DNA from: Pseudomonas capsici
GTDB lineage: Bacteria > Pseudomonadota > Gammaproteobacteria > Pseudomonadales > Pseudomonadaceae
Assembly (NCBI RefSeq): GCF_017165765.1
Contig: NZ_JAFGZD010000009.1
Span: 62,001-126,000 of the forward strand
Direction of reading: 5' to 3'
DNA length: 64,000 bases
Part shown: one piece after another, positions 19,435 through 27,031 of the stretch
Position numbering within the stretch: position 1 is the stretch's first letter
Layout of the letters: each line of letters starts with the position of its first letter
The notes under the pieces: generated by a model
The model's database searches: none
What the model was told of the DNA's origin: nothing
The model's input: the letters and a program-made list of their open reading frames with translations, nothing else
Made by a program: the position numbers and the translations under genes

Positions 19435-20381
19435 CCACCTTCTGGAGCACCTATATCTGCGTGCTGACCCTCGGCAGCCTGATCGGACTGGCCTGGCTGT
19501 TGATCGGCACCCGCAAGGGCGAAACCAAGGGCAGTACCGACCAGACCATGGGCCACAGCTTCGACGGCATCGAGGAATACGACAACCCGTTGCCGCAATG
19601 GTGGTTCATGCTGTTCGCCGGCACTCTGGTGTTCGCGGTCGGCTACCTGATCCTCTACCCGGGCCTGGGTAACTGGAAAGGCATCCTGCCCGGCTATGAA
19701 AACGGCTGGACCGGCGCTCATGAATGGGAAAAGGAAATGGACCGGGCCGACGCCCGATTCGGTCCCATCTTTGCCAAATTCGCCGCCATGCCGGTAGAGG
19801 AAGTCGCCAAGGACCCGCAGGCGTTGAAAATGGGCAGTCGCCTGTTCGCCTCCAACTGCTCGGTATGTCACGGCTCGGATGCCAAGGGTGCCTATGGCTT
19901 CCCGAACCTCACCGACACCAACTGGCGCTGGGGCGGCAATGCCGACACCATCAAGAACAGCATCATGCTGGGTCGGGTCGCCGCCATGCCGGCCTGGGGA
20001 CAGGTCATCGGAGAAGAAGGCGTCAAGAATGTCGCGGCCTATGTCCGCCACTCTCTGGCCGGTCTGCCACTGCCAGCCGACGACACGGCCAATCTGTCTG
20101 CCGGACAGCAAGTATTCAGCTCGACTTGCGTAGCTTGTCATGGTGCTACAGGTAAAGGCGTCGAGGCTATGGGCGCCCCAAACCTTACACAACCGGGCGG
20201 TTTCATCTACGGGACCAGCCTTGCACAGCTGCAACAGACCATCAGACTGGGTCGACAGGGTCATATGCCTGCTCAGGCCGATTTGCTGGGTAATGACAAA
20301 GTGCAATTGCTGGCCGCGTATGTGTACAGCCTTTCTCAGAGTCCTGATCAACTCGAGCGCAGGGAAAAGCAGTCACAGTAA
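19431..20381 (+). CDS. ccoP: cbb3 oxidase subunit III, dihaem cytochrome c (first operon)
   Basis: A 316-residue dihaem cytochrome that accepts electrons and feeds CcoO/CcoN. It has N-terminal hydrophobic segments at about 5-25 and 60-80 (the two-anchor form common in Pseudomonas), then the family segment [17 protein letters not shown]. Two haem sites are seen: [11 protein letters not shown] near 140 and [11 protein letters not shown] near 225. Conserved Met ligands lie in VAAMPAWG and GHMPAQ. Last gene of the operon. Confidence 0.96.
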   Translation: MTTFWSTYICVLTLGSLIGLAWLLIGTRKGETKGSTDQTMGHSFDGIEEYDNPLPQWWFMLFAGTLVFAVGYLILYPGLGNWKGILPGYENGWTGAHEWEKEMDRADARFGPIFAKFAAMPVEEVAKDPQALKMGSRLFASNCSVCHGSDAKGAYGFPNLTDTNWRWGGNADTIKNSIMLGRVAAMPAWGQVIGEEGVKNVAAYVRHSLAGLPLPADDTANLSAGQQVFSSTCVACHGATGKGVEAMGAPNLTQPGGFIYGTSLAQLQQTIRLGRQGHMPAQADLLGNDKVQLLAAYVYSLSQSPDQLERREKQSQ

Positions 20382-20741
20382 AGATTCTGCCCGGAGCACC
20401 ATTGAATTCCGCACCCTGCAACGGGGTGCGGAATTCTCTCGCACGCTTTTCCCACCCCGCCTCCCGACTTCCCATGCCCGCCTTTCACGACTAAGCTTGC
20501 CCGCAGTGGACTGGCATTAGCTGGCCACAGGTCATGGGAAGTGAATGCTTCGCGCATTTGCCGGCATGTGTCATCGACCTGTCCATCCCGCCTTTTTCGG
20601 TCCGTGTCGGCGGTGTTCCGGTGTTCCTGGAACCTGCCTCGAAGGGCCATCGTTTCAGTGCAAATACTTGACCGGCCACCTGCGCGGGCAGGTTCGTGGC
20701 CCTCTGAATATCCATAAATACTGCACCGTGGAACCCTGCAA
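20382..20741. other. Non-coding stretch between the two cbb3 operons
   Basis: 360 bases without a convincing gene. It contains a perfect long hairpin (20404-20436, listed separately) and the promoter region of the second operon. I searched for TTGAT-N4-ATCAA and found no ANR box, in line with constitutive expression of the second operon in other pseudomonads. Confidence 0.6.
20404..20436 (+). terminator. Perfect 13-base inverted repeat after first ccoP
   Basis: GAATTCCGCACCC and its exact complement GGGTGCGGAATTC flank a 7-base loop. A T-run (CTTTT) occurs only about 10 bases further on, so it is a possible but not canonical intrinsic terminator. It may also be an mRNA 3'-end stabilising hairpin. 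Confidence 0.5.
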
Positions 20742-22184
20742 ATGAGCACAGCAATCAGCCCGACCGCTTATAACTACAAGGTGGTTCGCCAGTTCGCCAT
20801 CATGACGGTTGTCTGGGGGATCGTGGGCATGGGGCTCGGCGTTTTCATTGCCGCGCAGCTGGTCTGGCCAGGTCTGAACCTTGATCTGGAATGGACGACG
20901 TTCGGCCGCCTGCGACCGCTGCACACCAACCTTGTCATTTTCGCTTTCGGTGGCTGCGCGCTGTTTTCCACCTCTTATTACGTGGTGCAGCGAACCTGCC
21001 AGACACGGCTGATTTCAGATAGCCTGGCCGCTTTCACCTTCTGGGGCTGGCAAGCGGTGATCGTCGGCGCGATCGTCACCCTGCCCATGGGTTACACCAC
21101 GACCAAGGAGTACGCGGAACTCGAATGGCCGATTGCGATTCTGCTGGCCATTGTCTGGGTCACCTACGCGGTGGTGTTCTTCGGCACCATCGCCCGGCGC
21201 AATACAAAGCACATCTATGTCGGCAACTGGTTCTACGGCGCCTTTATCCTGGTGACCGCCATGCTGCACATCGTCAACCATATCTCGTTGCCGGTGAACC
21301 TGTTCAAGTCCTACTCGGCGTACGCAGGCGCGACCGACGCCATGATTCAGTGGTGGTACGGGCACAACGCCGTGGGATTCTTTCTGACCACGGGCTTTCT
21401 GGGGATGATGTATTACTTCGTGCCCAAGCAGGCGGAGCGGCCGATCTATTCCTATCGCCTGTCCATCGTGCACTTCTGGGCGCTGATTACCCTGTACATC
21501 TGGGCCGGTCCGCACCACCTGCATTACACCGCCCTGCCGGACTGGGCACAGTCGCTGGGCATGGTGATGTCGATCATCCTGCTGGCCCCGAGCTGGGGCG
21601 GCATGATCAACGGCATGATGACCCTCTCCGGTGCCTGGCACAAATTGCGTACCGACCCGATCCTGCGTTTCCTGGTGGTATCCCTGGCGTTCTATGGCAT
21701 GTCGACCTTCGAAGGTCCGATGATGGCTATCAAGACCGTGAACGCACTGTCGCATTACACCGACTGGACCATCGGCCACGTTCACGCCGGAGCTTTGGGT
21801 TGGGTAGCGATGATCTCCATCGGCGCGGTCTATCACATGATCCCGAAAGTCTTCGGTCGCCAGCAGATGCACAGCATCGGCCTGATCAACGCGCACTTCT
21901 GGCTCGCCACCATAGGCACAGTGCTGTACATCGCCTCCATGTGGGTCAACGGCATTACTCAGGGTCTGATGTGGCGGGCCGTGAACGAAGACGGCACCCT
22001 CACCTACTCCTTCGTCGAAGCGTTACAGGCCAGTCATCCGGGCTATGTCGTGCGCATGATCGGCGGCGCGATCTTTGCCAGCGGCATGCTGTTGATGGCC
22101 TGGAACGTATGGCGCACGGTGCGTGAGTCGGACCCCAAAGAAGCCGAAGCCGCTGCCCGTATCGCTGTCGCGGGGGCTCACTGA
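20742..22184 (+). CDS. ccoN: cbb3-type cytochrome c oxidase subunit I (second operon)
   Basis: Second catalytic subunit, 480 residues, with the same ligands as the first copy ([47 protein letters not shown]). The N-terminus [12 protein letters not shown] is that of the constitutively expressed cbb3-1 isoform in other pseudomonads (recalled). No ANR box was found upstream. Long stretches of the middle and 3' part are almost identical at DNA level to the first copy, including synonymous sites, while the N-terminal third differs. The stop overlaps the ccoO ATG by one base. Confidence 0.96.
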   Translation: MSTAISPTAYNYKVVRQFAIMTVVWGIVGMGLGVFIAAQLVWPGLNLDLEWTTFGRLRPLHTNLVIFAFGGCALFSTSYYVVQRTCQTRLISDSLAAFTFWGWQAVIVGAIVTLPMGYTTTKEYAELEWPIAILLAIVWVTYAVVFFGTIARRNTKHIYVGNWFYGAFILVTAMLHIVNHISLPVNLFKSYSAYAGATDAMIQWWYGHNAVGFFLTTGFLGMMYYFVPKQAERPIYSYRLSIVHFWALITLYIWAGPHHLHYTALPDWAQSLGMVMSIILLAPSWGGMINGMMTLSGAWHKLRTDPILRFLVVSLAFYGMSTFEGPMMAIKTVNALSHYTDWTIGHVHAGALGWVAMISIGAVYHMIPKVFGRQQMHSIGLINAHFWLATIGTVLYIASMWVNGITQGLMWRAVNEDGTLTYSFVEALQASHPGYVVRMIGGAIFASGMLLMAWNVWRTVRESDPKEAEAAARIAVAGAH

Positions 22185-22792
22185 TGAAGCATGAAGTTGT
22201 CGAGAAGAACATTGGCCTGCTGGCTTTCTTCATGGTCATTGCCGTGAGCATCGGTGGTCTGACCCAGATCGTGCCGCTGTTCTTTCAGGACGTGACCAAC
22301 AAGCCGATCGAAGGCATGAAACCACGCACCGCCCTGGAGCTCGAAGGCCGCGACGTGTACATCGCCAACGGCTGCGTGGGTTGCCACTCGCAGATGATCC
22401 GTCCGTTCCGCGCCGAGACCGAACGCTACGGTCATTACTCGGTGGCGGGCGAAAGCGTCTGGGATCACCCGTTCCTGTGGGGCTCCAAACGCACCGGTCC
22501 GGACCTGGCCCGTGTCGGTGGGCGCTACTCGGATGACTGGCATCGCGCTCATTTGTACAACCCGCGCAATGTGGTGCCCGAATCGAAAATGCCGGCCTAC
22601 CCGTTCCTGGTCGAGAAAAAGCTCGACGGCAAGGAAACCGCCAAAAAGATGGAAGTTCTGCGCACCCTCGGCACACCCTACACCGATGAAGACATCGCGG
22701 GTGCCGAAGCCGCAGTCAAGGGCAAGACCGAAATGGACGCACTGGTGGCCTACCTGCAAGGCCTGGGCACCATCATCAAGAGCAAACGGTGA
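22184..22792 (+). CDS. ccoO: cbb3 oxidase subunit II, monohaem cytochrome c (second operon)
   Basis: A 202-residue paralogue of the first ccoO, with one N-terminal anchor and one haem site CVGCHS near residue 68. The central part ([20 protein letters not shown] to [15 protein letters not shown]) is the same in both copies. The C-terminal 60 residues differ ([19 protein letters not shown] here). It is translationally coupled to ccoN by a one-base overlap. Confidence 0.96.
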   Translation: MKHEVVEKNIGLLAFFMVIAVSIGGLTQIVPLFFQDVTNKPIEGMKPRTALELEGRDVYIANGCVGCHSQMIRPFRAETERYGHYSVAGESVWDHPFLWGSKRTGPDLARVGGRYSDDWHRAHLYNPRNVVPESKMPAYPFLVEKKLDGKETAKKMEVLRTLGTPYTDEDIAGAEAAVKGKTEMDALVAYLQGLGTIIKSKR

Positions 22793-22797
22793 GCACA

Positions 22798-22992
22798 ATG
22801 GATATCGGAATGATTCGAGGCCTGGGCACACTGCTGGTGATGGTGGCCTTCATCGGCTTGACGCTGTGGGTCTTCAGCCCCAGGCGCAAGGCTGAATTCG
22901 ACGACGCGACCCTGCTGCCCTTCGCGGACGACCCGCAAGCCATCGAACAGCTCAGGCAAGAAACCGACGACTCCGGGAGCAAGAAAGCATGA
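22798..22992 (+). CDS. ccoQ: cbb3 oxidase small subunit CcoQ (second operon)
   Basis: A 64-residue single-span protein ([20 protein letters not shown]). An in-frame GTG at 22789 would overlap the ccoO stop. ATG 22798 has GGTGAG 4 bases upstream and aligns with the start of the first ccoQ, so it is preferred. It overlaps ccoP by four bases. Confidence 0.88.
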   Translation: MDIGMIRGLGTLLVMVAFIGLTLWVFSPRRKAEFDDATLLPFADDPQAIEQLRQETDDSGSKKA

Positions 22993-23966
22993 CCACGTTC
23001 TGGAGCCTGTATGTCACGGTCCTGACCCTGGGCACCATTTTCGCCCTGACCTGGCTGCTGCTGGCTACCAGCAAGGGCCAGCGCAAGGAATCGACCGAGG
23101 AAACCGTCGGCCACTCCTTCGACGGCATCGAGGAATACGACAACCCGCTGCCGCGCTGGTGGTTCATGCTGTTCGTGGGCACCATCGTGTTCGCTCTGGG
23201 TTACCTGACGCTGTATCCGGGCCTGGGCAACTGGAAAGGCCTGCTGCCCGGTTACGACTATGCGGATAACCAGAAGCAGCTGCAGTTTTCGGATGGCCAG
23301 CAAGGCTGGACCGGCGTACACGAATGGGAAAAGGAAATCGCCCGCGCCGAAAACCGCTTCGGCCCCCTGTTCGCCAAATACGCGGCGATGCCCATCGAGG
23401 AGGTCGCCAGGGACCCGCAGGCCCTGAAAATGGGCGGTCGGCTTTTCGCCTCCAACTGCTCGGTCTGCCACGGCTCGGACGCCAAGGGCGCCTACGGTTT
23501 CCCCAACCTGACCGACGCCGACTGGCGCTGGGGTGGCGACCCGCAGACCATCAAGACCTCGATCCTCAAAGGCCGTCATGCGGTGATGCCGGCGTGGGGC
23601 GAAGTGGTCGGCGAACAAGGCGTACGCGATGTCTCGGCCTACATCCTGACCCGGCTCGACGGTCGCACACTGCCCGAAGACGCCAAGGCCGATCCGGTGG
23701 CGGGTCAGAAGATCTTCGCGACCAACTGCGTGGCCTGCCACGGTCCGGAAGGTAAAGGCATGCAAGCGCTGGGTGCTCCAGACCTGACCCGCCCGAGTGC
23801 ATTCATCTATGGATCGAGCTTTGCGCAACTGCAGCAGACCATCCGCTACGGTCGTCAGGGCCAGATGCCAGCCCAGCAAGCGACACAAGGCAATGACAAG
23901 GTTCATCTGCTGGCCGCTTACATCTACAGCCTGTCACACCAGGAAAAACCCGCCGAATCTCAGTGA
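22989..23966 (+). CDS. ccoP: cbb3 oxidase subunit III, dihaem cytochrome c (second operon)
   Basis: A 325-residue dihaem cytochrome, nine residues longer than the first copy because of an insertion around [13 protein letters not shown], between the second anchor and the first haem domain. Haem sites are [11 protein letters not shown] near 149 and [11 protein letters not shown] near 235. The N-terminal anchors and the [17 protein letters not shown] segment are as in the paralogue. A hairpin with short stem (CCCGCC / GGCGGG) follows the stop. Confidence 0.96.
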   Translation: MTTFWSLYVTVLTLGTIFALTWLLLATSKGQRKESTEETVGHSFDGIEEYDNPLPRWWFMLFVGTIVFALGYLTLYPGLGNWKGLLPGYDYADNQKQLQFSDGQQGWTGVHEWEKEIARAENRFGPLFAKYAAMPIEEVARDPQALKMGGRLFASNCSVCHGSDAKGAYGFPNLTDADWRWGGDPQTIKTSILKGRHAVMPAWGEVVGEQGVRDVSAYILTRLDGRTLPEDAKADPVAGQKIFATNCVACHGPEGKGMQALGAPDLTRPSAFIYGSSFAQLQQTIRYGRQGQMPAQQATQGNDKVHLLAAYIYSLSHQEKPAESQ

Positions 23967-23984
23967 CCGGCGAGACACAACGGC

Positions 23985-24003
23985 CCCGCCCTCAAAAGGC
24001 GGG
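23985..24003 (+). terminator. Weak hairpin after the second ccoP
   Basis: Six-base stem CCCGCC / GGCGGG with 7-base loop, followed by TCTGTTG rather than a T-run; a possible weak terminator 18 bases after the stop. Confidence 0.35.
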
Positions 24004-24031
24004 TCTGTTGCATCTGGACAATACTTTTTTG

Positions 24032-24091
24032 TTGTAGCCATGTTTCTACACGACTAGACTGCCGGAGCCAGCAATATAGAAACATATCTAC
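24032..24091 (+). promoter_or_regulatory. Promoter and inverted-repeat operator of the toxin-antitoxin operon
   Basis: GTAGCCATGTTTCTA (24034-24048) and TAGAAACATATCTAC (24077-24091) form an inverted repeat matching at 13 of 15 positions. A candidate promoter is interleaved: TTGTAG at 24032-24037, a 17-base spacer, and TAGACT at 24055-24060. This is the arrangement expected for autorepression by an antitoxin or antitoxin-toxin complex; the assignment is inferred. Confidence 0.6.
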
Positions 24092-24112
24092 ATGTTCCAG
24101 GAGGTCATCGCC

Positions 24113-24364
24113 ATGACGACAACGCTCTCAAGCCGCGAATTCAATCAGGACACCAGCGGGGCCAAGAAGGCCGCGAACAACGGGCCGGTCTTCATCACCG
24201 ACAGAGGCCGTCCTGCCCATGTCCTGCTTACCATCGAAGACTATCGAAAACTGACCGGCGGCTCTGCCAGCATCGTCGACATGCTGATCATGCCTGAAGA
24301 CATCGATATCGATTTCGAGCCACAACGGGTCAATATCACACCTCGCGCTGTGGACCTGTCCTGA
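24113..24364 (+). CDS. Phd/YefM-family antitoxin
   Basis: An 83-residue DNA-binding antitoxin: N-terminal Phd/YefM fold (SSREFNQDTSGAKKAANNGPVFITDRGRPAHVLLTIEDYRKL) and an acidic C-terminal tail (IVDMLIMPEDIDIDFEP) that would wrap and inhibit the toxin. ATG 24113 has AGGAGG 8 bases upstream; the earlier frame start at 24092 precedes this site and is rejected. The stop overlaps the toxin ATG (ATGA), the usual antitoxin-first coupling. It likely represses its own promoter through the inverted repeat upstream. Confidence 0.88.
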   Translation: MTTTLSSREFNQDTSGAKKAANNGPVFITDRGRPAHVLLTIEDYRKLTGGSASIVDMLIMPEDIDIDFEPQRVNITPRAVDLS

Positions 24365-24816
24365 TGTTCCTGCTCGATACCAATGTGGTATCCGAACTCA
24401 GAAAGCGCAACGCCGATACGAATGTCGTCAAATGGGCCAGCGCCAATGCTCCCGCCAGCCTGTTCATCTCGGCCATCACGGTCATGGAACTGGAAACAGG
24501 CGTATTGCGTATCGAGCGCCGCGATCCGGTTCAGGGCGCAGCGCTCAGGTCGTGGCTCGAACATCACGTACTGAAGGCATTCGCCGGACGTATCCTGGCC
24601 GTAGATACCGCAGTCGCAAAACGCTGTGCCCGCTTGCACATTCCCGACCCGCGCAGCGAATGCGATGCACTGATCGCAGCCACCGCCCTGGTTCATGGCA
24701 TGAAAGTGGTGACCCGCAACACCGCCGATTTCCAGCATTGCGGTGTCCCGGTGCTCAACCCCTGGATCAGCCCGTTGCACGAAGATCTGGCACCCTACCG
24801 AACGGCACCCCGCTGA
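24364..24816 (+). CDS. PIN-domain toxin, VapC/FitB-like
   Basis: A 150-residue PIN-domain ribonuclease. The acidic metal-binding residues are present: LLDTNVVSEL (Asp5), TVMELETGVLRIE (Glu near 43), CDALIAATALVHG (Asp near 102) and RNTADFQHCGVPVLNPW (Asp near 122). Family members cleave specific RNAs, often initiator tRNA, and are held inactive by the antitoxin. The layout (Phd-type antitoxin plus PIN toxin) is like FitAB-type modules. The pair sits between the cbb3 structural genes and ccoG, a place where other pseudomonads have none as far as I recall. Confidence 0.88.
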   Translation: MFLLDTNVVSELRKRNADTNVVKWASANAPASLFISAITVMELETGVLRIERRDPVQGAALRSWLEHHVLKAFAGRILAVDTAVAKRCARLHIPDPRSECDALIAATALVHGMKVVTRNTADFQHCGVPVLNPWISPLHEDLAPYRTAPR

Positions 24817-24841
24817 CCGGCAACTTTAATTACCCTGTCAA

Positions 24842-24855
24842 TTGATCCAGATCAC
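24842..24855 (+). promoter_or_regulatory. ANR (FNR-type) box upstream of ccoG
   Basis: TTGAT-CCAG-ATCAC matches TTGAT-N4-ATCAA at 9 of 10 positions. A good -10 (TATAAG, 24908-24913) lies about 60 bases downstream, which would put the box near -71.5, a class I spacing. No -10 is evident at class II spacing. It is just after the toxin stop codon and about 158 bases before the ccoG ATG. Confidence 0.72.
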
Positions 24856-25006
24856 TTACACGAACCGCTAAAGGAACCCAACGCGACCAAAGGTCGCAGC
24901 CTTGGGGTATAAGGGCAGGCGTATCATGGACGCCATAAGAAACCGCTCTTGACCTCAGTCGGCACGTACTGGCTGTGGCATTTTTCCACTGCCGTGGGAC
25001 GCCCCA

Positions 25007-26422
25007 ATGAACAACCGGATTCCCGTACAGAACATCACCCCGCCACCCAAAAATGACGGCAATACCGTCGACCTCTACGCTGCGCGAGAAAACATCTACA
25101 CCCGCGCCTTCAAAGGCCGGTTTCGCAACCTGCGCATGCTGGGCGGGCTTGTCCTGTTTCTGGTGTACTTCGGTACGGTCTGGCTGAACTGGGGCGGCCA
25201 TCAGGCAGTCTGGTGGAACCTGCCGGAGCGCAAGTTCTACATCTTTGGCGCAACCTTCTGGCCGCAGGACTTCATCCTTCTGTCGGGCATTCTGATCGTC
25301 AGCGCCTTCGGCCTGTTTTTCATCACCGTCTATGCCGGGCGCATCTGGTGCGGCTATACCTGCCCGCAAAGCGTCTGGACCTGGATTTTCATGTGGTGCG
25401 AAAAGGTCACCGAAGGTGACCGCAACCAGCGCATCAAACTCGACAAGGCGCCCATGAGCGCCAGCAAGTTCGGCCGCAAGTTCGCCAAGCACAGCCTCTG
25501 GCTGCTGATCGGCTTCGTGACCGGCCTGACCTTCGTCGGCTACTTCTCTCCCATCCGCGACCTGAGCATCGAACTGTTCACCGGACAAGCCGATGGCTGG
25601 GCCTATTTCTGGATCGGCTTCTTTACCCTGGCCACTTATGGCAATGCCGGCTGGCTGCGCGAGCAGGTGTGCGTGCACATGTGTCCGTATGCGCGGTTCC
25701 AGAGCGTCATGTTCGACAAAGACACCCTGATCGTGTCCTACGACCCGCGGCGTGGCGAAAGCCGCGGCCCGCGCAAGAAAGACGTGGACTACAAGGCTCA
25801 GGGCCTGGGCGACTGCATCGATTGCACCATGTGCGTTCAGGTCTGCCCTACCGGCATCGACATCCGCGAAGGGTTGCAGATCGAATGCATCGGCTGCGCG
25901 GCCTGCATCGACGCCTGCGATACCATCATGGACAAGATGAACTACCCACGCGGCCTGATCAGCTATACCACCGAACACAACCTGTCCGGCCAGGTCACCC
26001 ATAAACTGCGCCCGCGCCTGATTGGCTATGCCCTGGTCCTGCTGCTGATGATCGGTTTTCTGATCAGCGCCTTCTTCATGCGCTCACTGGTGGGTTTCGA
26101 TGTCAGCAAGGACCGCGTGCTGTACCGCGAAAACGCCGAAGGCCGCATCGAAAACGTCTACAGCCTCAAGGTGATGAACAAGGATCAGGCCGATCACACC
26201 TACGTGCTCGACGCCACCGGCCTGCCGGATCTGAAACTGCAGGGCCAGCGTGAACTCAAGGTGGCTGCTGGCGACATCCTCAGCATTGCGGTAGAGCTGT
26301 CCAGCGCTCCCGAGAAAATGCCGTCGAGCACCAACGAGGTCACGTTCATCCTCAAGGACATCGACAACAGCGACACCCATGTCGAAGCCAAGAGCCGGTT
26401 CATCGGCCCACAAATACGCTAA
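25007..26422 (+). CDS. ccoG: cbb3 oxidase assembly protein CcoG (FixG), polyferredoxin
   Basis: A 471-residue inner membrane iron-sulfur protein needed for maturation of cbb3 oxidase; family members reduce Cu(II) for delivery to the oxidase. It has five membrane segments (for example GGLVLFLVYFGTVWLNWGG near 45, LIGYALVLLLMIGFLISAFF near 345). Cysteine clusters CGYTCPQSVWTW near 120, VCVHMCPYARFQ near 220, CIDCTMCVQVCPTGID near 270 and CIGCAACIDACDT near 295 ligate two 4Fe-4S centres. The C-terminal Ig-like periplasmic domain (FixG_C) begins near 370. First gene of ccoGHIS. Confidence 0.95.
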   Translation: MNNRIPVQNITPPPKNDGNTVDLYAARENIYTRAFKGRFRNLRMLGGLVLFLVYFGTVWLNWGGHQAVWWNLPERKFYIFGATFWPQDFILLSGILIVSAFGLFFITVYAGRIWCGYTCPQSVWTWIFMWCEKVTEGDRNQRIKLDKAPMSASKFGRKFAKHSLWLLIGFVTGLTFVGYFSPIRDLSIELFTGQADGWAYFWIGFFTLATYGNAGWLREQVCVHMCPYARFQSVMFDKDTLIVSYDPRRGESRGPRKKDVDYKAQGLGDCIDCTMCVQVCPTGIDIREGLQIECIGCAACIDACDTIMDKMNYPRGLISYTTEHNLSGQVTHKLRPRLIGYALVLLLMIGFLISAFFMRSLVGFDVSKDRVLYRENAEGRIENVYSLKVMNKDQADHTYVLDATGLPDLKLQGQRELKVAAGDILSIAVELSSAPEKMPSSTNEVTFILKDIDNSDTHVEAKSRFIGPQIR

Positions 26423-26436
26423 GGGACACCGTCATC

Positions 26437-26964
26437 ATGTCAGTCGCACTCGCTTCAAGCCCCTGGTACAGGCACCGCTGGCCATGGATCATCATCGGCA
26501 TCCTGGCCTGCTCGGTGACCCTCAGCCTGTCCATGGTGACCATTGCCGTGAAGAATCCGGACAATCTGGTCAACGACAACTATTACGAGGCCGGCAAGGG
26601 CATCAATCGCTCGCTCAACCGCGAACTGCTGGCCCAGACTCTCAAAGTGCGCGCCAGTATCCATCTGGACGACCTGACCGGCGAAGCCGAACTGCGCCTG
26701 AGCGGCAATAGCCAGCCCGAGCGCCTGGAACTGAACCTGATCTCTCCGACCCAGCCGGACAAGGACCGCCGTATCTTCCTGACCCGCAGCCCCACAGAAG
26801 CCGGTCGCTACATCGGCCAGTTGCAGGACAGGATCGAAGGCCGTCGCTTCGTCGAACTGCTGGGCACCGAAAACGGCCAGACCTGGCGTCTGTTCGAGGA
26901 AGAACAGGTCAGCCATGATGCATCGCTGAACCTGGGTGATGAACCGTTACAAGGGAAGAATTGA
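26437..26964 (+). CDS. ccoH: cbb3 oxidase assembly protein CcoH (FixH)
   Basis: A 175-residue single-span protein: short cytoplasmic N-terminus, membrane anchor PWIIIGILACSVTLSLSMVT at about 15-35, then the family stretch NPDNLVNDNYYEAGKGINR and a periplasmic beta domain. CcoH contacts CcoN during assembly. It starts 14 bases after the ccoG stop. Confidence 0.92.
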   Translation: MSVALASSPWYRHRWPWIIIGILACSVTLSLSMVTIAVKNPDNLVNDNYYEAGKGINRSLNRELLAQTLKVRASIHLDDLTGEAELRLSGNSQPERLELNLISPTQPDKDRRIFLTRSPTEAGRYIGQLQDRIEGRRFVELLGTENGQTWRLFEEEQVSHDASLNLGDEPLQGKN

Positions 26965-27031
26965 GGCGCAAGCAGATCGGGCGCATGGCCTCCCACAGGC
27001 ACCAGACTGACTTGGCAGCATTTAAAAGACC

